The position numbers and the translations under genes are program-made. Positions 1-8,111 of a DNA stretch of 61,215 bases are shown piece by piece. The notes beneath the pieces were generated by a model. It had not been told where the DNA came from and ran no database searches. It was given only the letters and a program-made list of their open reading frames with translations. Position 1 is the stretch's first letter. Every line of letters starts with the position of its first letter. Source of the stretch: Pseudomonadota bacterium (GTDB lineage Bacteria > Pseudomonadota > Alphaproteobacteria > Sphingomonadales > SMXR01); NCBI GenBank assembly GCA_022566895.1, contig JADFIA010000011.1:1-61215 (forward strand). The letters are read 5' to 3'.

Positions 1-523
1 ATCTCGATGAGATGGTGATCGTGATCCGCGGGAGGCGGTACTGGTTATGGCGCGCTGTTGATAATGAAGGCGAAGTTCTCGACTTTCTGGTTCAGCCAAA
101 ACGTAACGCCAGAGCGGCTTTAAAGTTGATGCGGAAGCTCTTGAAGAGGCAGGGATGGGCGCCAACCCGGATCGTGACCGACAAACTTCGATCTTATCAC
201 GTCGCGTTCCGAGCCTTGGGCCTGAGCGCGGAACACATCGACCATAAGAGATCTAATAATCGCGCGGAAAACTCACATCAGCCGGTGCGACGACGGGAGC
301 GAAAAATGCAGAGGTTCAAGTCGCCCGGATCCGCACAGCGATTTCTCAACGTTCAATCCGCCACCTACAATACCTTCTACTTTCAACGCCATTTACTAGA
401 CCGCCCCACCTTCAAGCAGTATCGTGCCGATGCGTTCGATCTATGGGAAGGTGCAAGCACGGCATTGTGAAAAACCCCTGCCCGGATTCTCTGCGTCCGC
501 AGCCGAGTTAATGTGACAATGCC
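1..523 (+). mobile_element. IS6-type insertion sequence, right part
   Basis: The transposase frame is followed by about 50 bp of non-coding sequence. Read on the minus strand, a segment ending at 523 starts GGCATTGTCACATTAA, which has the GGC/GG start and position expected for an IS6-type right inverted repeat. The left repeat and any 8-bp target duplication lie outside the window, so the boundary at 523 is an inference. Confidence 0.45.
3..470 (+). CDS. IS6-family transposase, 5' end outside window
   Basis: This is the C-terminal two thirds of a DDE transposase of the IS6/IS26 type, which catalyses replicative (cointegrate) transposition. The frame is open to the window edge and begins with L-D-E, which would be the first catalytic Asp. 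The second Asp lies in IVTDKLRSY, and the catalytic Glu in NRAENSHQPVRRRE, followed by the Lys/Arg-rich stretch and the F-K-S-x-x-x-A-Q-R-F-L motif typical of the family. About 155 residues are visible against about 230 for full-length members, so the N-terminal helix-turn-helix is outside the window. The stop is TGA at 468-470. Family assignment is secure; whether the whole element is intact cannot be judged here. Confidence 0.9.
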   Translation, partial: LDEMVIVIRGRRYWLWRAVDNEGEVLDFLVQPKRNARAALKLMRKLLKRQGWAPTRIVTDKLRSYHVAFRALGLSAEHIDHKRSNNRAENSHQPVRRRERKMQRFKSPGSAQRFLNVQSATYNTFYFQRHLLDRPTFKQYRADAFDLWEGASTAL

Positions 524-697
524 GAAATGTTTAAGGTATTCCGGGCCATTTTTCTGCAGAGACGCTAGGCGTGAAAAATGCCCTATTTTCTCGAGGGTGC
601 GGTCGGAGACTTTGGCGGCAGAGACGGTTTGGTCACCGGTCATGTTCATGACTCAGCGCAACGACCTAAAACATGAGTAAAAACAATGCGTTATGAG

Positions 698-774
698 TGG
701 TGGGCCCGGCAGGACTCGAACCTGCGACCAAACCGTTATGAGCGGTCCGCTCTAACCAACTGAGCTACGGGCCC
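698..774 (-). tRNA. tRNA-Ile(CAU), lysidine type
   Basis: Read on the minus strand, the sequence folds as a complete cloverleaf of 77 nt including an encoded CCA (plus-strand TGG at 698-700). The acceptor stem GGGCCCG at 774-768 pairs with CGGGCCC at 708-702, and the discriminator base is A. The anticodon loop CTCATAA (742-736) gives anticodon CAT. The body, with GTAGCTCAGTTGGTTAGAGC and TTGGTCGC after the anticodon stem, matches the bacterial minor isoleucine tRNA rather than initiator or elongator Met tRNA. This tRNA reads AUA after TilS converts C34 to lysidine. It lies about 175 bp from the insertion sequence. Confidence 0.93.
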
Positions 775-929
775 ATCCATGGGGCCTCCCTTTACCAGAT
801 CACGGCCCCCGGCGCACCCCTCTTTTGCGATCGGTTGGCCGGATGAGTGCCAAGACTTTTGCAGGCAGCGCGTATGGCTTATGATCGGCTACGTTATGGG
901 GACGTGCTTTTAAGTTTCTTCTGGCCTTT

Positions 930-1235
930 ATGGCTCCGGCCATGCTGCTTCTGGGCATTTCGTTAGGCGGCGCGTGGACCTTTCTGACGCTCGCCTATAT
1001 GTACGTTTTGATGCCGCTGGTCGAACCGCTGGCGGGCGATGACCAGGCCCAGGGGGAGGGTGATCCAGCCAGGCCGCGGCGCACAAGCGCCCTCGGACGG
1101 TCGATCCTGTGGGCCTGGCGGGCGGCGTCCCAAGTGCCGGCTAAACCCGCTCCAAAAGCATGGCGAAGCCTTGACCGACGCCGACGCACATGCTCACCAG
1201 GCCATAGGCGTGTTGGTGCCGCTGCATTTCGTTAG
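930..1235 (+). pseudogene. Fragment resembling alkane 1-monooxygenase N-terminus
   Basis: About 40 residues from position 930 carry two hydrophobic segments and the pattern GISLGGAWTFLTLAYMYVL followed by M-P-L-V-E-P-L-A-G-D. This resembles the first membrane hairpin of AlkB-type integral-membrane di-iron monooxygenases (typically G-G-W-W-x-F-L-T ... P-L-L-D). After that the frame turns into low-complexity, proline/arginine-rich sequence and then runs antisense into the thiolase 3' end. None of the histidine boxes is present. It is most likely a truncated remnant left by a rearrangement. The similarity is short, so a chance membrane-like ORF is possible. Confidence 0.35.
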
Positions 1236-2346
1236 TGCAGGCAATCGCCAGCCGCGCGCCGCTCATGCCCAGAGGATGGCCAAGCGCGATGGCGCCGCCG
1301 TTCGGGTTGATCCTAGGATCGTCGTCTTCAAGTCCCAACTCGCGGGTCACCGCCAGGCATTGGGCGGCAAAGGCCTCGTTCAGCTCGATCACGCCAAGCT
1401 TATCCAGACCGACGCCGGTCCGGGCCTCGAGCTTGGCGATCGCCGGCAGCGGGCCGATGCCCATGATTCTTGGCGGCACGCCGGCCACCGCGGTCGCCAC
1501 AATCCGCGCTCTGGGTTCAAACCCGTGCCGCTTGGCCGCCGCTTCCGAGGCCACCACCAGGGCTGCGGCGCCGTCGTTGATACCCGAGGCATTGCCGGCC
1601 GTGACCGTGCCGTCTTGGCGGAATGGCGCGGCCAGCGCGGCCAGCGCTTCGGCCGTTGTCTCGGGCCGCGGATGCTCGTCCTTGTCGACCTCGACCGGCC
1701 CGCCTTTTTTCTGTGGCACCTCCACGGACACGATCTCCGAGCGCAGATCGCCGCGGGCTTGGGCGGCCGCGGTTTTTTCCTGCGACCACAGGGCGAAGGT
1801 GTCCTGATCGGCCCTTGAGATCTGCCGCTCAGCGGCCAGATTCTCGGCCGTCTCGGGCATCGAGGGGGTGCCGTACATGGCATCGAGCGCCGGGTTGATA
1901 AATCGGGCCCCCATGGTGCTGTCGAACATCTCGTTGCGGCGCGAATAGGGGGCCTCGGCCTTGGCCATCACGAAAGGCGCCCGGCTCATGCTCTCGGCGC
2001 CGCCGGCGATGCAAAATTCAGCCGCACCCGTGTTGATGGCCCGGGCCGCCTGGGCCACCGCCTCGGCGCCCGAAGCACACAGACGATTGATCGTCACACC
2101 CGGTACGCTGTCCGGCAAGCCGGCCAAAAGAAGCGCCATGCGGGCCAGGTTGCGGCTGTCCTCGCCGGCCTGGTTGGTACAGCCAAGAAAGACGTCATCG
2201 ACCTGCCGCCAGTCGGCTTGGCGGTGGCGCTCGATCAGGGCGGCGATCGGCCGGGCCGCCAGATCGTCGGTCCTGACCGCTGCTAGGGCGCCGCCGTAGC
2301 GGCCGATCGGGGTGCGTATGCCGTCGCAGATAAAGGCTTCGTTCAT
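1141..2346 (-). CDS. Acetyl-CoA acyltransferase, 3-oxoadipyl-CoA thiolase type
   Basis: This 401-residue thiolase cleaves a 3-oxoacyl-CoA with CoA to acetyl-CoA and a shortened acyl-CoA. The N-terminus (EAFICDGIRTPIGRYGGAL) is characteristic of the PcaF/PaaJ 3-oxoadipyl-CoA subgroup. The nucleophile is Cys90 in NRLCASG, and the catalytic His357 (GHPLG) and Cys387 (MCVGVGQG) are present. Length is normal. It is the last gene of the nine-gene 2-aminobenzoyl-CoA operon and its ATG overlaps the preceding RidA-like stop (ATGA). In this context it probably performs the final cleavage after ring opening. The exact chain substrate is inferred from operon context, not from the active site. Confidence 0.93.
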   Translation of the reverse strand: MNEAFICDGIRTPIGRYGGALAAVRTDDLAARPIAALIERHRQADWRQVDDVFLGCTNQAGEDSRNLARMALLLAGLPDSVPGVTINRLCASGAEAVAQAARAINTGAAEFCIAGGAESMSRAPFVMAKAEAPYSRRNEMFDSTMGARFINPALDAMYGTPSMPETAENLAAERQISRADQDTFALWSQEKTAAAQARGDLRSEIVSVEVPQKKGGPVEVDKDEHPRPETTAEALAALAAPFRQDGTVTAGNASGINDGAAALVVASEAAAKRHGFEPRARIVATAVAGVPPRIMGIGPLPAIAKLEARTGVGLDKLGVIELNEAFAAQCLAVTRELGLEDDDPRINPNGGAIALGHPLGMSGARLAIACTNEMQRHQHAYGLVSMCVGVGQGFAMLLERV

Positions 2347-2756
2347 GACCCCTCTCCGATCGTCTCGGGCGGCAGCACCGCCGTCGTCTCGATCTCGATC
2401 TTTGCCTGGTCTTCAATCAGGGCCGAGACTTCGACGACCGACATGGTCGGGAAGCGCCGGCCCATCAGTTCGCGGTATATCGCACCGACCTCGGCAAGGC
2501 TATCCAGATATTCCTGCTTGTCGGTCAGGAACCAGGTCATGCGCACGATGTGTTCCGGCCCGGCCCCGGCCTCGGCCAGCACGGCCAGCACATTCTCGAG
2601 GGCCTGGCGAAACTGACCGGGAAAATCCTTGGCCACGAATTTTTCCGCCGCCGTCCAGCCGACCTGGCCGGCCACGAAGACCAGCCTTCCTGTGGCCACA
2701 ATACCGTTCGAGTATCCTTTCGGCCGCGGCCAGCCCGCCGGGTGCAGGATTTTCAT
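2343..2756 (-). CDS. RidA/YjgF-family protein, putative enamine/imine deaminase
   Basis: The 137-residue protein has the full RidA fold signature: early GYSNG-V-x-x-G-x-L-V-F-V-A-G-Q, central ALENVLAVLAEAGA, and C-terminal KIEIETTAV. RidA proteins hydrolyse enamine/imine intermediates, and the related 2-aminomuconate deaminases use the same fold. In the region where canonical RidA has its catalytic Arg (around V-A-R-L) this protein reads V-S-A-L, so the Arg appears to be missing, which would put it in a non-RidA Rid subgroup. It sits between thioesterase and thiolase with 4-bp overlaps on both sides. Release of the ring amino group as ammonia during 2-aminobenzoyl-CoA breakdown is a plausible role (inference). 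Confidence 0.88.
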   Translation of the reverse strand: MKILHPAGWPRPKGYSNGIVATGRLVFVAGQVGWTAAEKFVAKDFPGQFRQALENVLAVLAEAGAGPEHIVRMTWFLTDKQEYLDSLAEVGAIYRELMGRRFPTMSVVEVSALIEDQAKIEIETTAVLPPETIGEGS

Positions 2757-3181
2757 GGGCTTTCTCCTGAGGGCACCAGATAGGCGCCGATGGCGGTCCG
2801 AAGATCGTCCGGCAGGGGCTCCGGGCGGGCGGTCTCCAAGTCCATATACACCAGGGTCAGGCGTGACTTCACGATCAGCTCACCGTGGCGGGCGCCGTCG
2901 ATGGCCAGCCGCATCGAGCTGTTGCCGAGCTTGCGGACTTCAAGCGTAAAGGTCAGTTCATCGCCGATACGGCCGGGGGCCGGAAACTCGGTCGAGATCT
3001 GCACTGTCGGCACGCCCTTTCGATCCCTCATATGGAGCTCGGCAAAGCTTTTGCCGAGCCGCTCGGCGAACCACTCTTCGATCACCGCGTTGATCATCTC
3101 CAGATAACGGGGATGGAAGACGATGCCGGCCGGGTCGCAATCGGCGAAGGAGATGCGGCGCCTGGTCTCGAATGTGCTCAT
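2753..3181 (-). CDS. 4-hydroxybenzoyl-CoA-type acyl-CoA thioesterase
   Basis: This 142-residue hotdog-fold protein has the 4HBT signature near the N-terminus: F-A-D-C-D-P-A-G-I-V-F-H-P-R-Y, where the Asp is the expected catalytic residue, followed by the long helix INAVIEEWFAERLG. The family hydrolyses aromatic or short acyl-CoA thioesters in the cytosol. It overlaps the ligase stop and the RidA-like start by 4 bp each. In aromatic acyl-CoA pathways such thioesterases often relieve CoA trapping when intermediates accumulate; this is the likely role, with the substrate unproven. Confidence 0.9.
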   Translation of the reverse strand: MSTFETRRRISFADCDPAGIVFHPRYLEMINAVIEEWFAERLGKSFAELHMRDRKGVPTVQISTEFPAPGRIGDELTFTLEVRKLGNSSMRLAIDGARHGELIVKSRLTLVYMDLETARPEPLPDDLRTAIGAYLVPSGESP

Positions 3182-4791
3182 GATCCGTGCTCCTCGCCCT
3201 GGCGTAGCCGGAAGCGCTGAATTTTGCCGGTCCGGGTCTTCGGCAGCTCGTCGATAAAGGCGACCGCCCGCGGGTATTTGTAAGGCGCGATCGATGCTTT
3301 GACGAAATCCTGCAGCGCCTTTGCGGTCGCATCCGAGGCTTTAAAGCCCGGCGCCAGGACCACATAAGCCTTGACGATCTGGCCGCGGGCCGCATCGGGC
3401 GCGCCGACGACCGCGCATTCGGCCACCTCGGGCGCCGCCATCAGTGCCGCCTCGACCTCCGGGCCGGCGATATTGTAGCCGCCCGAGACGATCATGTCGT
3501 CGTTGCGGGCCTGGAACCAGAAATAGCCGTCTTCGTCGATCGCATAGGTATCGCCGGTCACGTTCCAGCCGTTGTGGACGTAATCTTTCTGCCGGGCGTC
3601 GTCGAGATAGCGGCAGCCGGTGGGTCCCTTGACCGCCAGGCGGCCGGTGCCCTGGTGCATCACATTGCCCGCCTCGTCGAGGAGCACCGCCTGATAGCCG
3701 GGCACCGGCTTGCCGGTGGCCCCCGGGCGGATATCGTGGCCGGCCGCCGAGATAAAGATATGGATCATCTCGGTCGCCCCGATGCCGTCGATCGGCCGCA
3801 CGCCGGTCGCCTCGAGCCAGGCGTCCGAAGTGGCCTTGTCCAGGGTCTCGCCGGCCGAGACGCATTTACTCAGGCTCGAGATGTCGTGGTCGCCAAGCAG
3901 ATCGAGCATCGCCCGGTAGGCGGTCGGCGCCGTGAACAGGGTGGTCACCCGGAACCGCTCGATCGATTCAAGAAGCGCTTGCGGGCCCGAAGTCTCGTCG
4001 AGAACCGTGGCGGCGCGGGCATGAAGGGGAAAAACGAGCAGGCCGCCAAGGCCGAAGGTAAAGGCAAAGGGCGGCGTTCCGGCGAAAATCTCCTGCTCTT
4101 CGGGCGCCAGCACGTGACGCGAAAAGGTATCGGCCATGGCCATGATATCGCGGTGGAAATGCACACAGACCTTGGGCTCGCCGGTGGTGCCGGAAGTAAA
4201 GGCCAACAGCGCCGGATCGTCACTGGCCGTGGCCACCGTCTCAAACTCGGCGCTTTCATCGCCCATCGCCGCCTCGAGCGTGCCCGCATCGCCGCAGGTC
4301 AAAAGATGCTCAAGCTCCGGACAGGCTCGGTCCGCCGTCTCGATCTCGCCGGCCAGCCGTTGATCCACCACCGCATGCGAAATCCTGGCCTTTTTGATAA
4401 TTGTTTCGAGCTCGCCGGCCCGCAGCATCGGCATGGCCACCACCACCACGCCGCCGGCCTTCAAGACCCCCAGCCATTGGGCGGCCAGGGCCGGATTGTT
4501 GGGACAGTGCAACAGCACGCGGTTGCCGGGCACCAGCCCGGCCTGGTTGACCAGCACATTGGCCACCCGGTTGGCGGCCTGGTGGAGCTCGGTGTAGCTC
4601 CAGTTGCCGGCCGAGGAATAGATCGCGGTCCGCCGGCCATGACCTTCGGCAATCGCCTGGTCGATAAGACGTTCGGCGGCGTTCATCTGCTCCGGGTATT
4701 GCAGCTCCGGCAGTGCGAAGACCAGCTCCGGCCAGTCGGCCGGTTGGGGCAAATGATCCCTGACATAGCTGTCCACATGCGCGCTCGCCAT
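3178..4791 (-). CDS. abmG: 2-aminobenzoate-CoA ligase
   Basis: This 537-residue ANL-superfamily enzyme activates anthranilate with ATP and CoA to 2-aminobenzoyl-CoA. The adenylate-forming P-loop TSGTTGEPK is at 199-207. The A8 hinge region includes F-Q-A-R-N-D-D-M-I-V-S-G-G-Y-N-I, and the conserved C-terminal Lys is K523 (TRTGKIQRF). The N-terminus (HLPQPADWPEL, and M-N-A-A-E-R-L-I-D) matches the benzoate/2-aminobenzoate ligase subgroup rather than fatty-acid ligases. It lies 15 bp after the acyl-CoA dehydrogenase and overlaps the thioesterase. KynU, which produces anthranilate, is encoded across the divergent promoter region, which supports the substrate call. Confidence 0.92.
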   Translation of the reverse strand: MASAHVDSYVRDHLPQPADWPELVFALPELQYPEQMNAAERLIDQAIAEGHGRRTAIYSSAGNWSYTELHQAANRVANVLVNQAGLVPGNRVLLHCPNNPALAAQWLGVLKAGGVVVVAMPMLRAGELETIIKKARISHAVVDQRLAGEIETADRACPELEHLLTCGDAGTLEAAMGDESAEFETVATASDDPALLAFTSGTTGEPKVCVHFHRDIMAMADTFSRHVLAPEEQEIFAGTPPFAFTFGLGGLLVFPLHARAATVLDETSGPQALLESIERFRVTTLFTAPTAYRAMLDLLGDHDISSLSKCVSAGETLDKATSDAWLEATGVRPIDGIGATEMIHIFISAAGHDIRPGATGKPVPGYQAVLLDEAGNVMHQGTGRLAVKGPTGCRYLDDARQKDYVHNGWNVTGDTYAIDEDGYFWFQARNDDMIVSGGYNIAGPEVEAALMAAPEVAECAVVGAPDAARGQIVKAYVVLAPGFKASDATAKALQDFVKASIAPYKYPRAVAFIDELPKTRTGKIQRFRLRQGEEHGS

Positions 4792-4806
4792 GACCCGGCC
4801 CGGTCC

Positions 4807-5979
4807 CTATTCCTGGCTCGCCAGATGCTGGCGGGCGATCACCATCTTTTGCACCTCGGAGGCGCCTTCGTAGATTCTAAGGGCGCGGATCTGGCGGTAA
4901 AGCTTTTCGACCGGCTGGCCCGAGACGACGCCGAGGCCGCCGTGCAGTTGCAGCGCCGCGTCGATCACTTCCTGGGCGGCCTCGGTGGCATAGAGCTTGG
5001 CCATCGCCGCTTCGCGCGTCACCCGCTCGGCCCCCTGGTCGCGGGTCCAGGCGGCGCGGTACACCAGCAGCGCGCTGGCGTCGATTTTCAAGGCCATCTC
5101 GGCCAGCGCCGTCTGGGTCATCTGCTGATCGGCCAGCGGGCGGCCGAACAGATGGCGCGAAGTGACCCGTGAGGTGGCCTCGTCAAGGGCCCGCCGGGCA
5201 AAGCCGAGGGCCGCCGCGCCGACCGTGGTGCGGAAGATATCGAGGGTCGCCATGGCGGCCTGAAAGCCGCGGCCGGAGCGGCCCAAAAGATTGGCCTTGG
5301 GGACCTTGCAATCTTGAAAGGCGAGGCGGGCCAGGGGGTGCGGAGCCATCACCTTGATCCGCTCGACCACCGCCAGCCCTTCGGTATCCGCCTCGACCAC
5401 GAAGGCCGACAGGCCGCCGGACCCCGCGGCCTCGCCGGTGCGCGCAAAAACCACATAAAAATCGGCGATGCCGCCGTTCGAGATAAAGGTTTTTTCGCCG
5501 TTCAACAGATAATCGTCGCCCTTCAGCTCGGCGGTCATGGCGATCGCCGCCACATCCGAGCCGGCCTCCGGTTCGGTCAGCGCAAAGGCGGCGCATTTGC
5601 GGCCCGCTGCCACGGCCGGCAAATAACGCTTCTTGGTCGCCTGGTCACCGAAAAGCGTTATCGTGCCCGAACCAAGGCCCTGCATGGCGAAAACGAAATC
5701 CGCCAGACCCGAATAGCGGGCCAGCGTCTCGCGGATAAGACATAGAGAGCGAACATCGATCGCTTCATGGCGGCCGCCAAAGGCCTTCGGGACGACATAC
5801 TCAAGCCAGCCCGCGGCCCCCAGGCGCTTCAAAATCTCCTTGCAGGCGGCGTCCACATCATCGCCGACAGCCGCTTCAAGGGGCGCTATCTCCTTGGCTG
5901 CCCAAGCCTCGAGTTGGTTCGCCAGCTCGCGGTGCGGCGGCTCAAAAAAAGGCCAGTCGAGAAAGGTTTTATCGGCCAT
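4807..5979 (-). CDS. Acyl-CoA dehydrogenase
   Basis: The 390-residue flavoprotein has the normal length and order of the family: helical N-domain, the FAD/substrate motif [10 protein letters not shown], and the C-terminal R-x-Y-E-G-A-S-E-V-Q in which Glu371 is the expected catalytic base. It oxidises an acyl-CoA to the 2,3-enoyl-CoA, passing electrons to ETF. I chose ATG at 5979, which overlaps the hydratase TGA by one base (TGATG); a TTG one codon upstream is possible. Within this operon it probably acts on the alicyclic or opened CoA intermediate formed from 2-aminobenzoyl-CoA, though dehydrogenase specificity cannot be read from sequence. Confidence 0.93.
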   Translation of the reverse strand: MADKTFLDWPFFEPPHRELANQLEAWAAKEIAPLEAAVGDDVDAACKEILKRLGAAGWLEYVVPKAFGGRHEAIDVRSLCLIRETLARYSGLADFVFAMQGLGSGTITLFGDQATKKRYLPAVAAGRKCAAFALTEPEAGSDVAAIAMTAELKGDDYLLNGEKTFISNGGIADFYVVFARTGEAAGSGGLSAFVVEADTEGLAVVERIKVMAPHPLARLAFQDCKVPKANLLGRSGRGFQAAMATLDIFRTTVGAAALGFARRALDEATSRVTSRHLFGRPLADQQMTQTALAEMALKIDASALLVYRAAWTRDQGAERVTREAAMAKLYATEAAQEVIDAALQLHGGLGVVSGQPVEKLYRQIRALRIYEGASEVQKMVIARQHLASQE

Positions 5980-6788
5980 CAATCGCCCTCGAATACCGGT
6001 TTTTCCTTATTCACAAAGGCCTCGTAAGCCCTTCTGAAATCGTTGCTGGTCATGCACACCGCCTGGGCCTCCGCCTCGGCGTCGATGGCCGCCTCCAACC
6101 CCATGTCCCACTCCGCGTTTAGCTGCCTTTTGGTCATGGCGTTGGCCAGGCTCGGACCCTTGGCCAGCTTACCGGCCAGGGCCAAAGCTTCGGTTATAAG
6201 ATGGTCGGCCGGGACGAGGCGATTGTAAAAACCCCAGCGCTCTCCTTCCTCGGCCGAAAAGCTGCGGCCGGTGAGCAGCAACTCGCTGGCCCGGCCAAAG
6301 CCGATGATCCGCGGCAGGATGGCGCAGGCTCCCATATCGCAGCCGGCCAGGCCGACCCGGTTGAAAAGGAACGCGGTCTTGGCCTCGGGCGTTGCCAAAC
6401 GGATATCCGAGACCATGGCCAGAATCGCCCCGGCCCCGGCGCACACCCCGTCGACCGCGGCGATAATCGGCTGCGGCGCGGCCCGCATGGCCTTCACCAG
6501 ATCACCGGTCAGGCGGGTGAACTCGAGAAGCTCGGGCATTTCCATGCTTGTAAGCGGTCCGATAATCTCGTGCACGTCGCCGCCCGAGCAGAAATTGCCG
6601 CCGGCCCCGGAGATGACGACGGCCTTGACCGCCGACGCATCGGTCAGCTCCCGGAACAGGTCGCGCAGTTCGCCGTAGCTCTCGAAAGTCAGCGGGTTTT
6701 TCTTCTCCGGGCGATCGAGAATAATGTGGCCGACCGCGTCCTCAAGTTGCCAATCGAAATGGCTGGGCGAAAGTTCGCGGCCGGTCAT
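5979..6788 (-). CDS. Enoyl-CoA hydratase/isomerase family protein
   Basis: This 269-residue crotonase-fold protein has the oxyanion-hole segments [13 protein letters not shown] (about 66-78) and [17 protein letters not shown] (about 115-131). Crotonases add water to enoyl-CoAs, isomerise double bonds or hydrolyse C-C bonds; in a ring-degrading operon the last option (ring opening of a 2-oxo alicyclic CoA) is also possible. The gene overlaps the marR stop (ATGA) and the dehydrogenase start. The family is certain; the reaction is inferred. Confidence 0.9.
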   Translation of the reverse strand: MTGRELSPSHFDWQLEDAVGHIILDRPEKKNPLTFESYGELRDLFRELTDASAVKAVVISGAGGNFCSGGDVHEIIGPLTSMEMPELLEFTRLTGDLVKAMRAAPQPIIAAVDGVCAGAGAILAMVSDIRLATPEAKTAFLFNRVGLAGCDMGACAILPRIIGFGRASELLLTGRSFSAEEGERWGFYNRLVPADHLITEALALAGKLAKGPSLANAMTKRQLNAEWDMGLEAAIDAEAEAQAVCMTSNDFRRAYEAFVNKEKPVFEGD

Positions 6789-7285
6789 CGGGCGTCTCCC
6801 GGGCGGGCCTCGGCGAGGGCGGATTTTATGCGCTCCAGACCCTCCGTCATGGCCGCGATCTGGCCGGCCCCGAGGCTTTGGAACATGTCCTCGATCCAGC
6901 CCTCGTGGGCGGCCGCCATTTGATCAAAGGAGCGCCGCCCCTTTGGCGTCAGGGTAACGTAGAATGTCCGTCGATCGGCGGCATCGGCGATCCGGCTGAC
7001 ATAACCTGCCGCCTCGAGCCGAGCCACCAGCCCGGTGACGTTGCCGTTCGAGACCAAAAGCCGGCTCGACAGCTGGCCCATGGTCAAGGGTCCGGCCGCG
7101 TGATCGAGGGTGGCCAGAACGTCGAAGCGGGGCAGGGTCGTCCCGAAGCGCTGGCGCAGGCGCCCGCGGACCCGTTTTTCGATGACGCTGGTGCAGGTCA
7201 GAAGTTTGAGCCACAGGCGCAGGCTGTCCTTCGACAGCGGCGCGCCGCCGTGCTTGTCTTCGATCGCCTGGGCCCGGGCGGTCAT
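6785..7285 (-). CDS. MarR-family transcriptional regulator
   Basis: The 166-residue protein has the winged helix-turn-helix of Mar[19 protein letters not shown], then [12 protein letters not shown], and the wing [13 protein letters not shown]. The N- and C-terminal helices would form the dimer. MarR proteins bind palindromes as dimers and are released by aromatic or aryl-CoA ligands. It is embedded inside the 2-aminobenzoyl-CoA operon and overlaps both neighbours by 4 bp, so it is probably an autoregulated local repressor. The 18-bp palindrome over the operon promoter (10497-10514) is its best candidate site; this link is an inference. Confidence 0.92.
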   Translation of the reverse strand: MTARAQAIEDKHGGAPLSKDSLRLWLKLLTCTSVIEKRVRGRLRQRFGTTLPRFDVLATLDHAAGPLTMGQLSSRLLVSNGNVTGLVARLEAAGYVSRIADAADRRTFYVTLTPKGRRSFDQMAAAHEGWIEDMFQSLGAGQIAAMTEGLERIKSALAEARPGDAR

Positions 7286-8046
7286 GTGATTTCGCCGCCG
7301 GAGATCGGGATTGTGGCGCCGTTGACCGAACTGGCGTCACGCCCGGCCAGCCAGCAGGCGGCGGCGGCGACCTCGACCGGATCGATCAGCCGCCCCTGCG
7401 GATTATTTGAAAGCAGGCGTTTGGTGACGTCGCCCCGCTCGCGGCCGGTCAGTTTCATGACGTTGGTGATAGCGTTTTCGGCCATCGCCGTATCGGTAAA
7501 GCCCGGGCAGATGGCGTTGACGGTCAGCCGGGTCTCGGCGAACTCGATGGCCAGCGATTTGGTCAGGCCCACCAGGCCGTGCTTCGAGGCGGTATAGGCG
7601 GCGATAAAGGCAAAGCCCCTAAGGCCCGCCGTCGAGGCGATGTTGATGATCCGCCCGTCCTCGGCGGCCAGGAGATCTTCAAGCAGCGCCCTTGTCATCC
7701 GGTAGGCGCCGGTCAGATTGATCGCCATGGTGCGGTCCCAGTGTTCCTCGTCGGCCTCGGCAAAAGCCCGGCTTTCGGCGATCCCGGCGTTATTGACCAG
7801 ACATGTGACCGGCCCCGAGGCGGCGTGCGCTCGGCCGACCACACGGACGATATCCTCGGGCTCTGATACATCGCCCTGGATGCCCAGGCCGGCGCCCAAT
7901 TTTTCGATCGCCTGGTCGAGCCGCTGCTGGCTGCGGCCGCTGATGGTCACCCGGGCGCCCTGGGCCAGGAAGGCTTTGGCGATCGCCAGCCCGATGCCCG
8001 AGCCGCCGCCGGTGATCAAGGCGTGGTGGTGGGATAAATCGCTCAT
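7282..8046 (-). CDS. SDR-family oxidoreductase (3-hydroxyacyl-CoA dehydrogenase-like)
   Basis: This 254-residue classical short-chain dehydrogenase has the nucleotide-binding TGGGSGIG near residue 12, the structural NNAG, the catalytic Ser in NIAST and the Y-x-x-x-K pair in YTASK. The family oxidises or reduces hydroxyl/keto groups with NAD(P). I chose ATG at 8046 because GAGGAAAC lies just upstream; ATG at 8061 is possible but sits in the tandem-repeat spacer. It follows the monooxygenase/reductase and overlaps marR, so it most likely acts as a hydroxyacyl-CoA dehydrogenase in the 2-aminobenzoyl-CoA route. Confidence 0.9.
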   Translation of the reverse strand: MSDLSHHHALITGGGSGIGLAIAKAFLAQGARVTISGRSQQRLDQAIEKLGAGLGIQGDVSEPEDIVRVVGRAHAASGPVTCLVNNAGIAESRAFAEADEEHWDRTMAINLTGAYRMTRALLEDLLAAEDGRIINIASTAGLRGFAFIAAYTASKHGLVGLTKSLAIEFAETRLTVNAICPGFTDTAMAENAITNVMKLTGRERGDVTKRLLSNNPQGRLIDPVEVAAAACWLAGRDASSVNGATIPISGGEIT

Positions 8047-8059
8047 AGTTTCCTCATTC

Positions 8060-8111
8060 ATTCAGCTCTGGCATTCAGCTCTGGCATTCAGATCTGGCAT
8101 TCAGATCCGGC
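8060..8111. repeat. Four tandem copies of a 13-bp unit
   Basis: The spacer between the monooxygenase/reductase stop and the SDR start consists of four head-to-tail 13-bp units. Copies 1 and 2 (8060-8085) are identical, ATTCAGCTCTGGC. Copy 3 (8086-8098) differs at one position and copy 4 (8099-8111) at two. The array nearly fills the gap inside an otherwise tightly packed operon and precedes the SDR ribosome-binding site. It looks like a small slippage-generated VNTR. Confidence 0.93.

Noticed and set aside
383-649. Minus-strand frame overlapping the IS end
   Set aside because: Its C-terminal part is antisense to the transposase and the rest has no recognisable domain or ribosome-binding site.
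698-774. tRNA-Ile as an integration (att) site
   Set aside because: I found no second copy of the tRNA 3' end and no integrase gene in the window.
3574-5172. Plus-strand open frame of about 530 codons opposite the ligase and dehydrogenase
   Set aside because: It is rich in Arg/His/Gly/Asp, matches no family I recognise and mirrors two certain genes.
8060-8111. CRISPR array
   Set aside because: Units are 13 bp, contiguous and without spacers; no cas genes are present.
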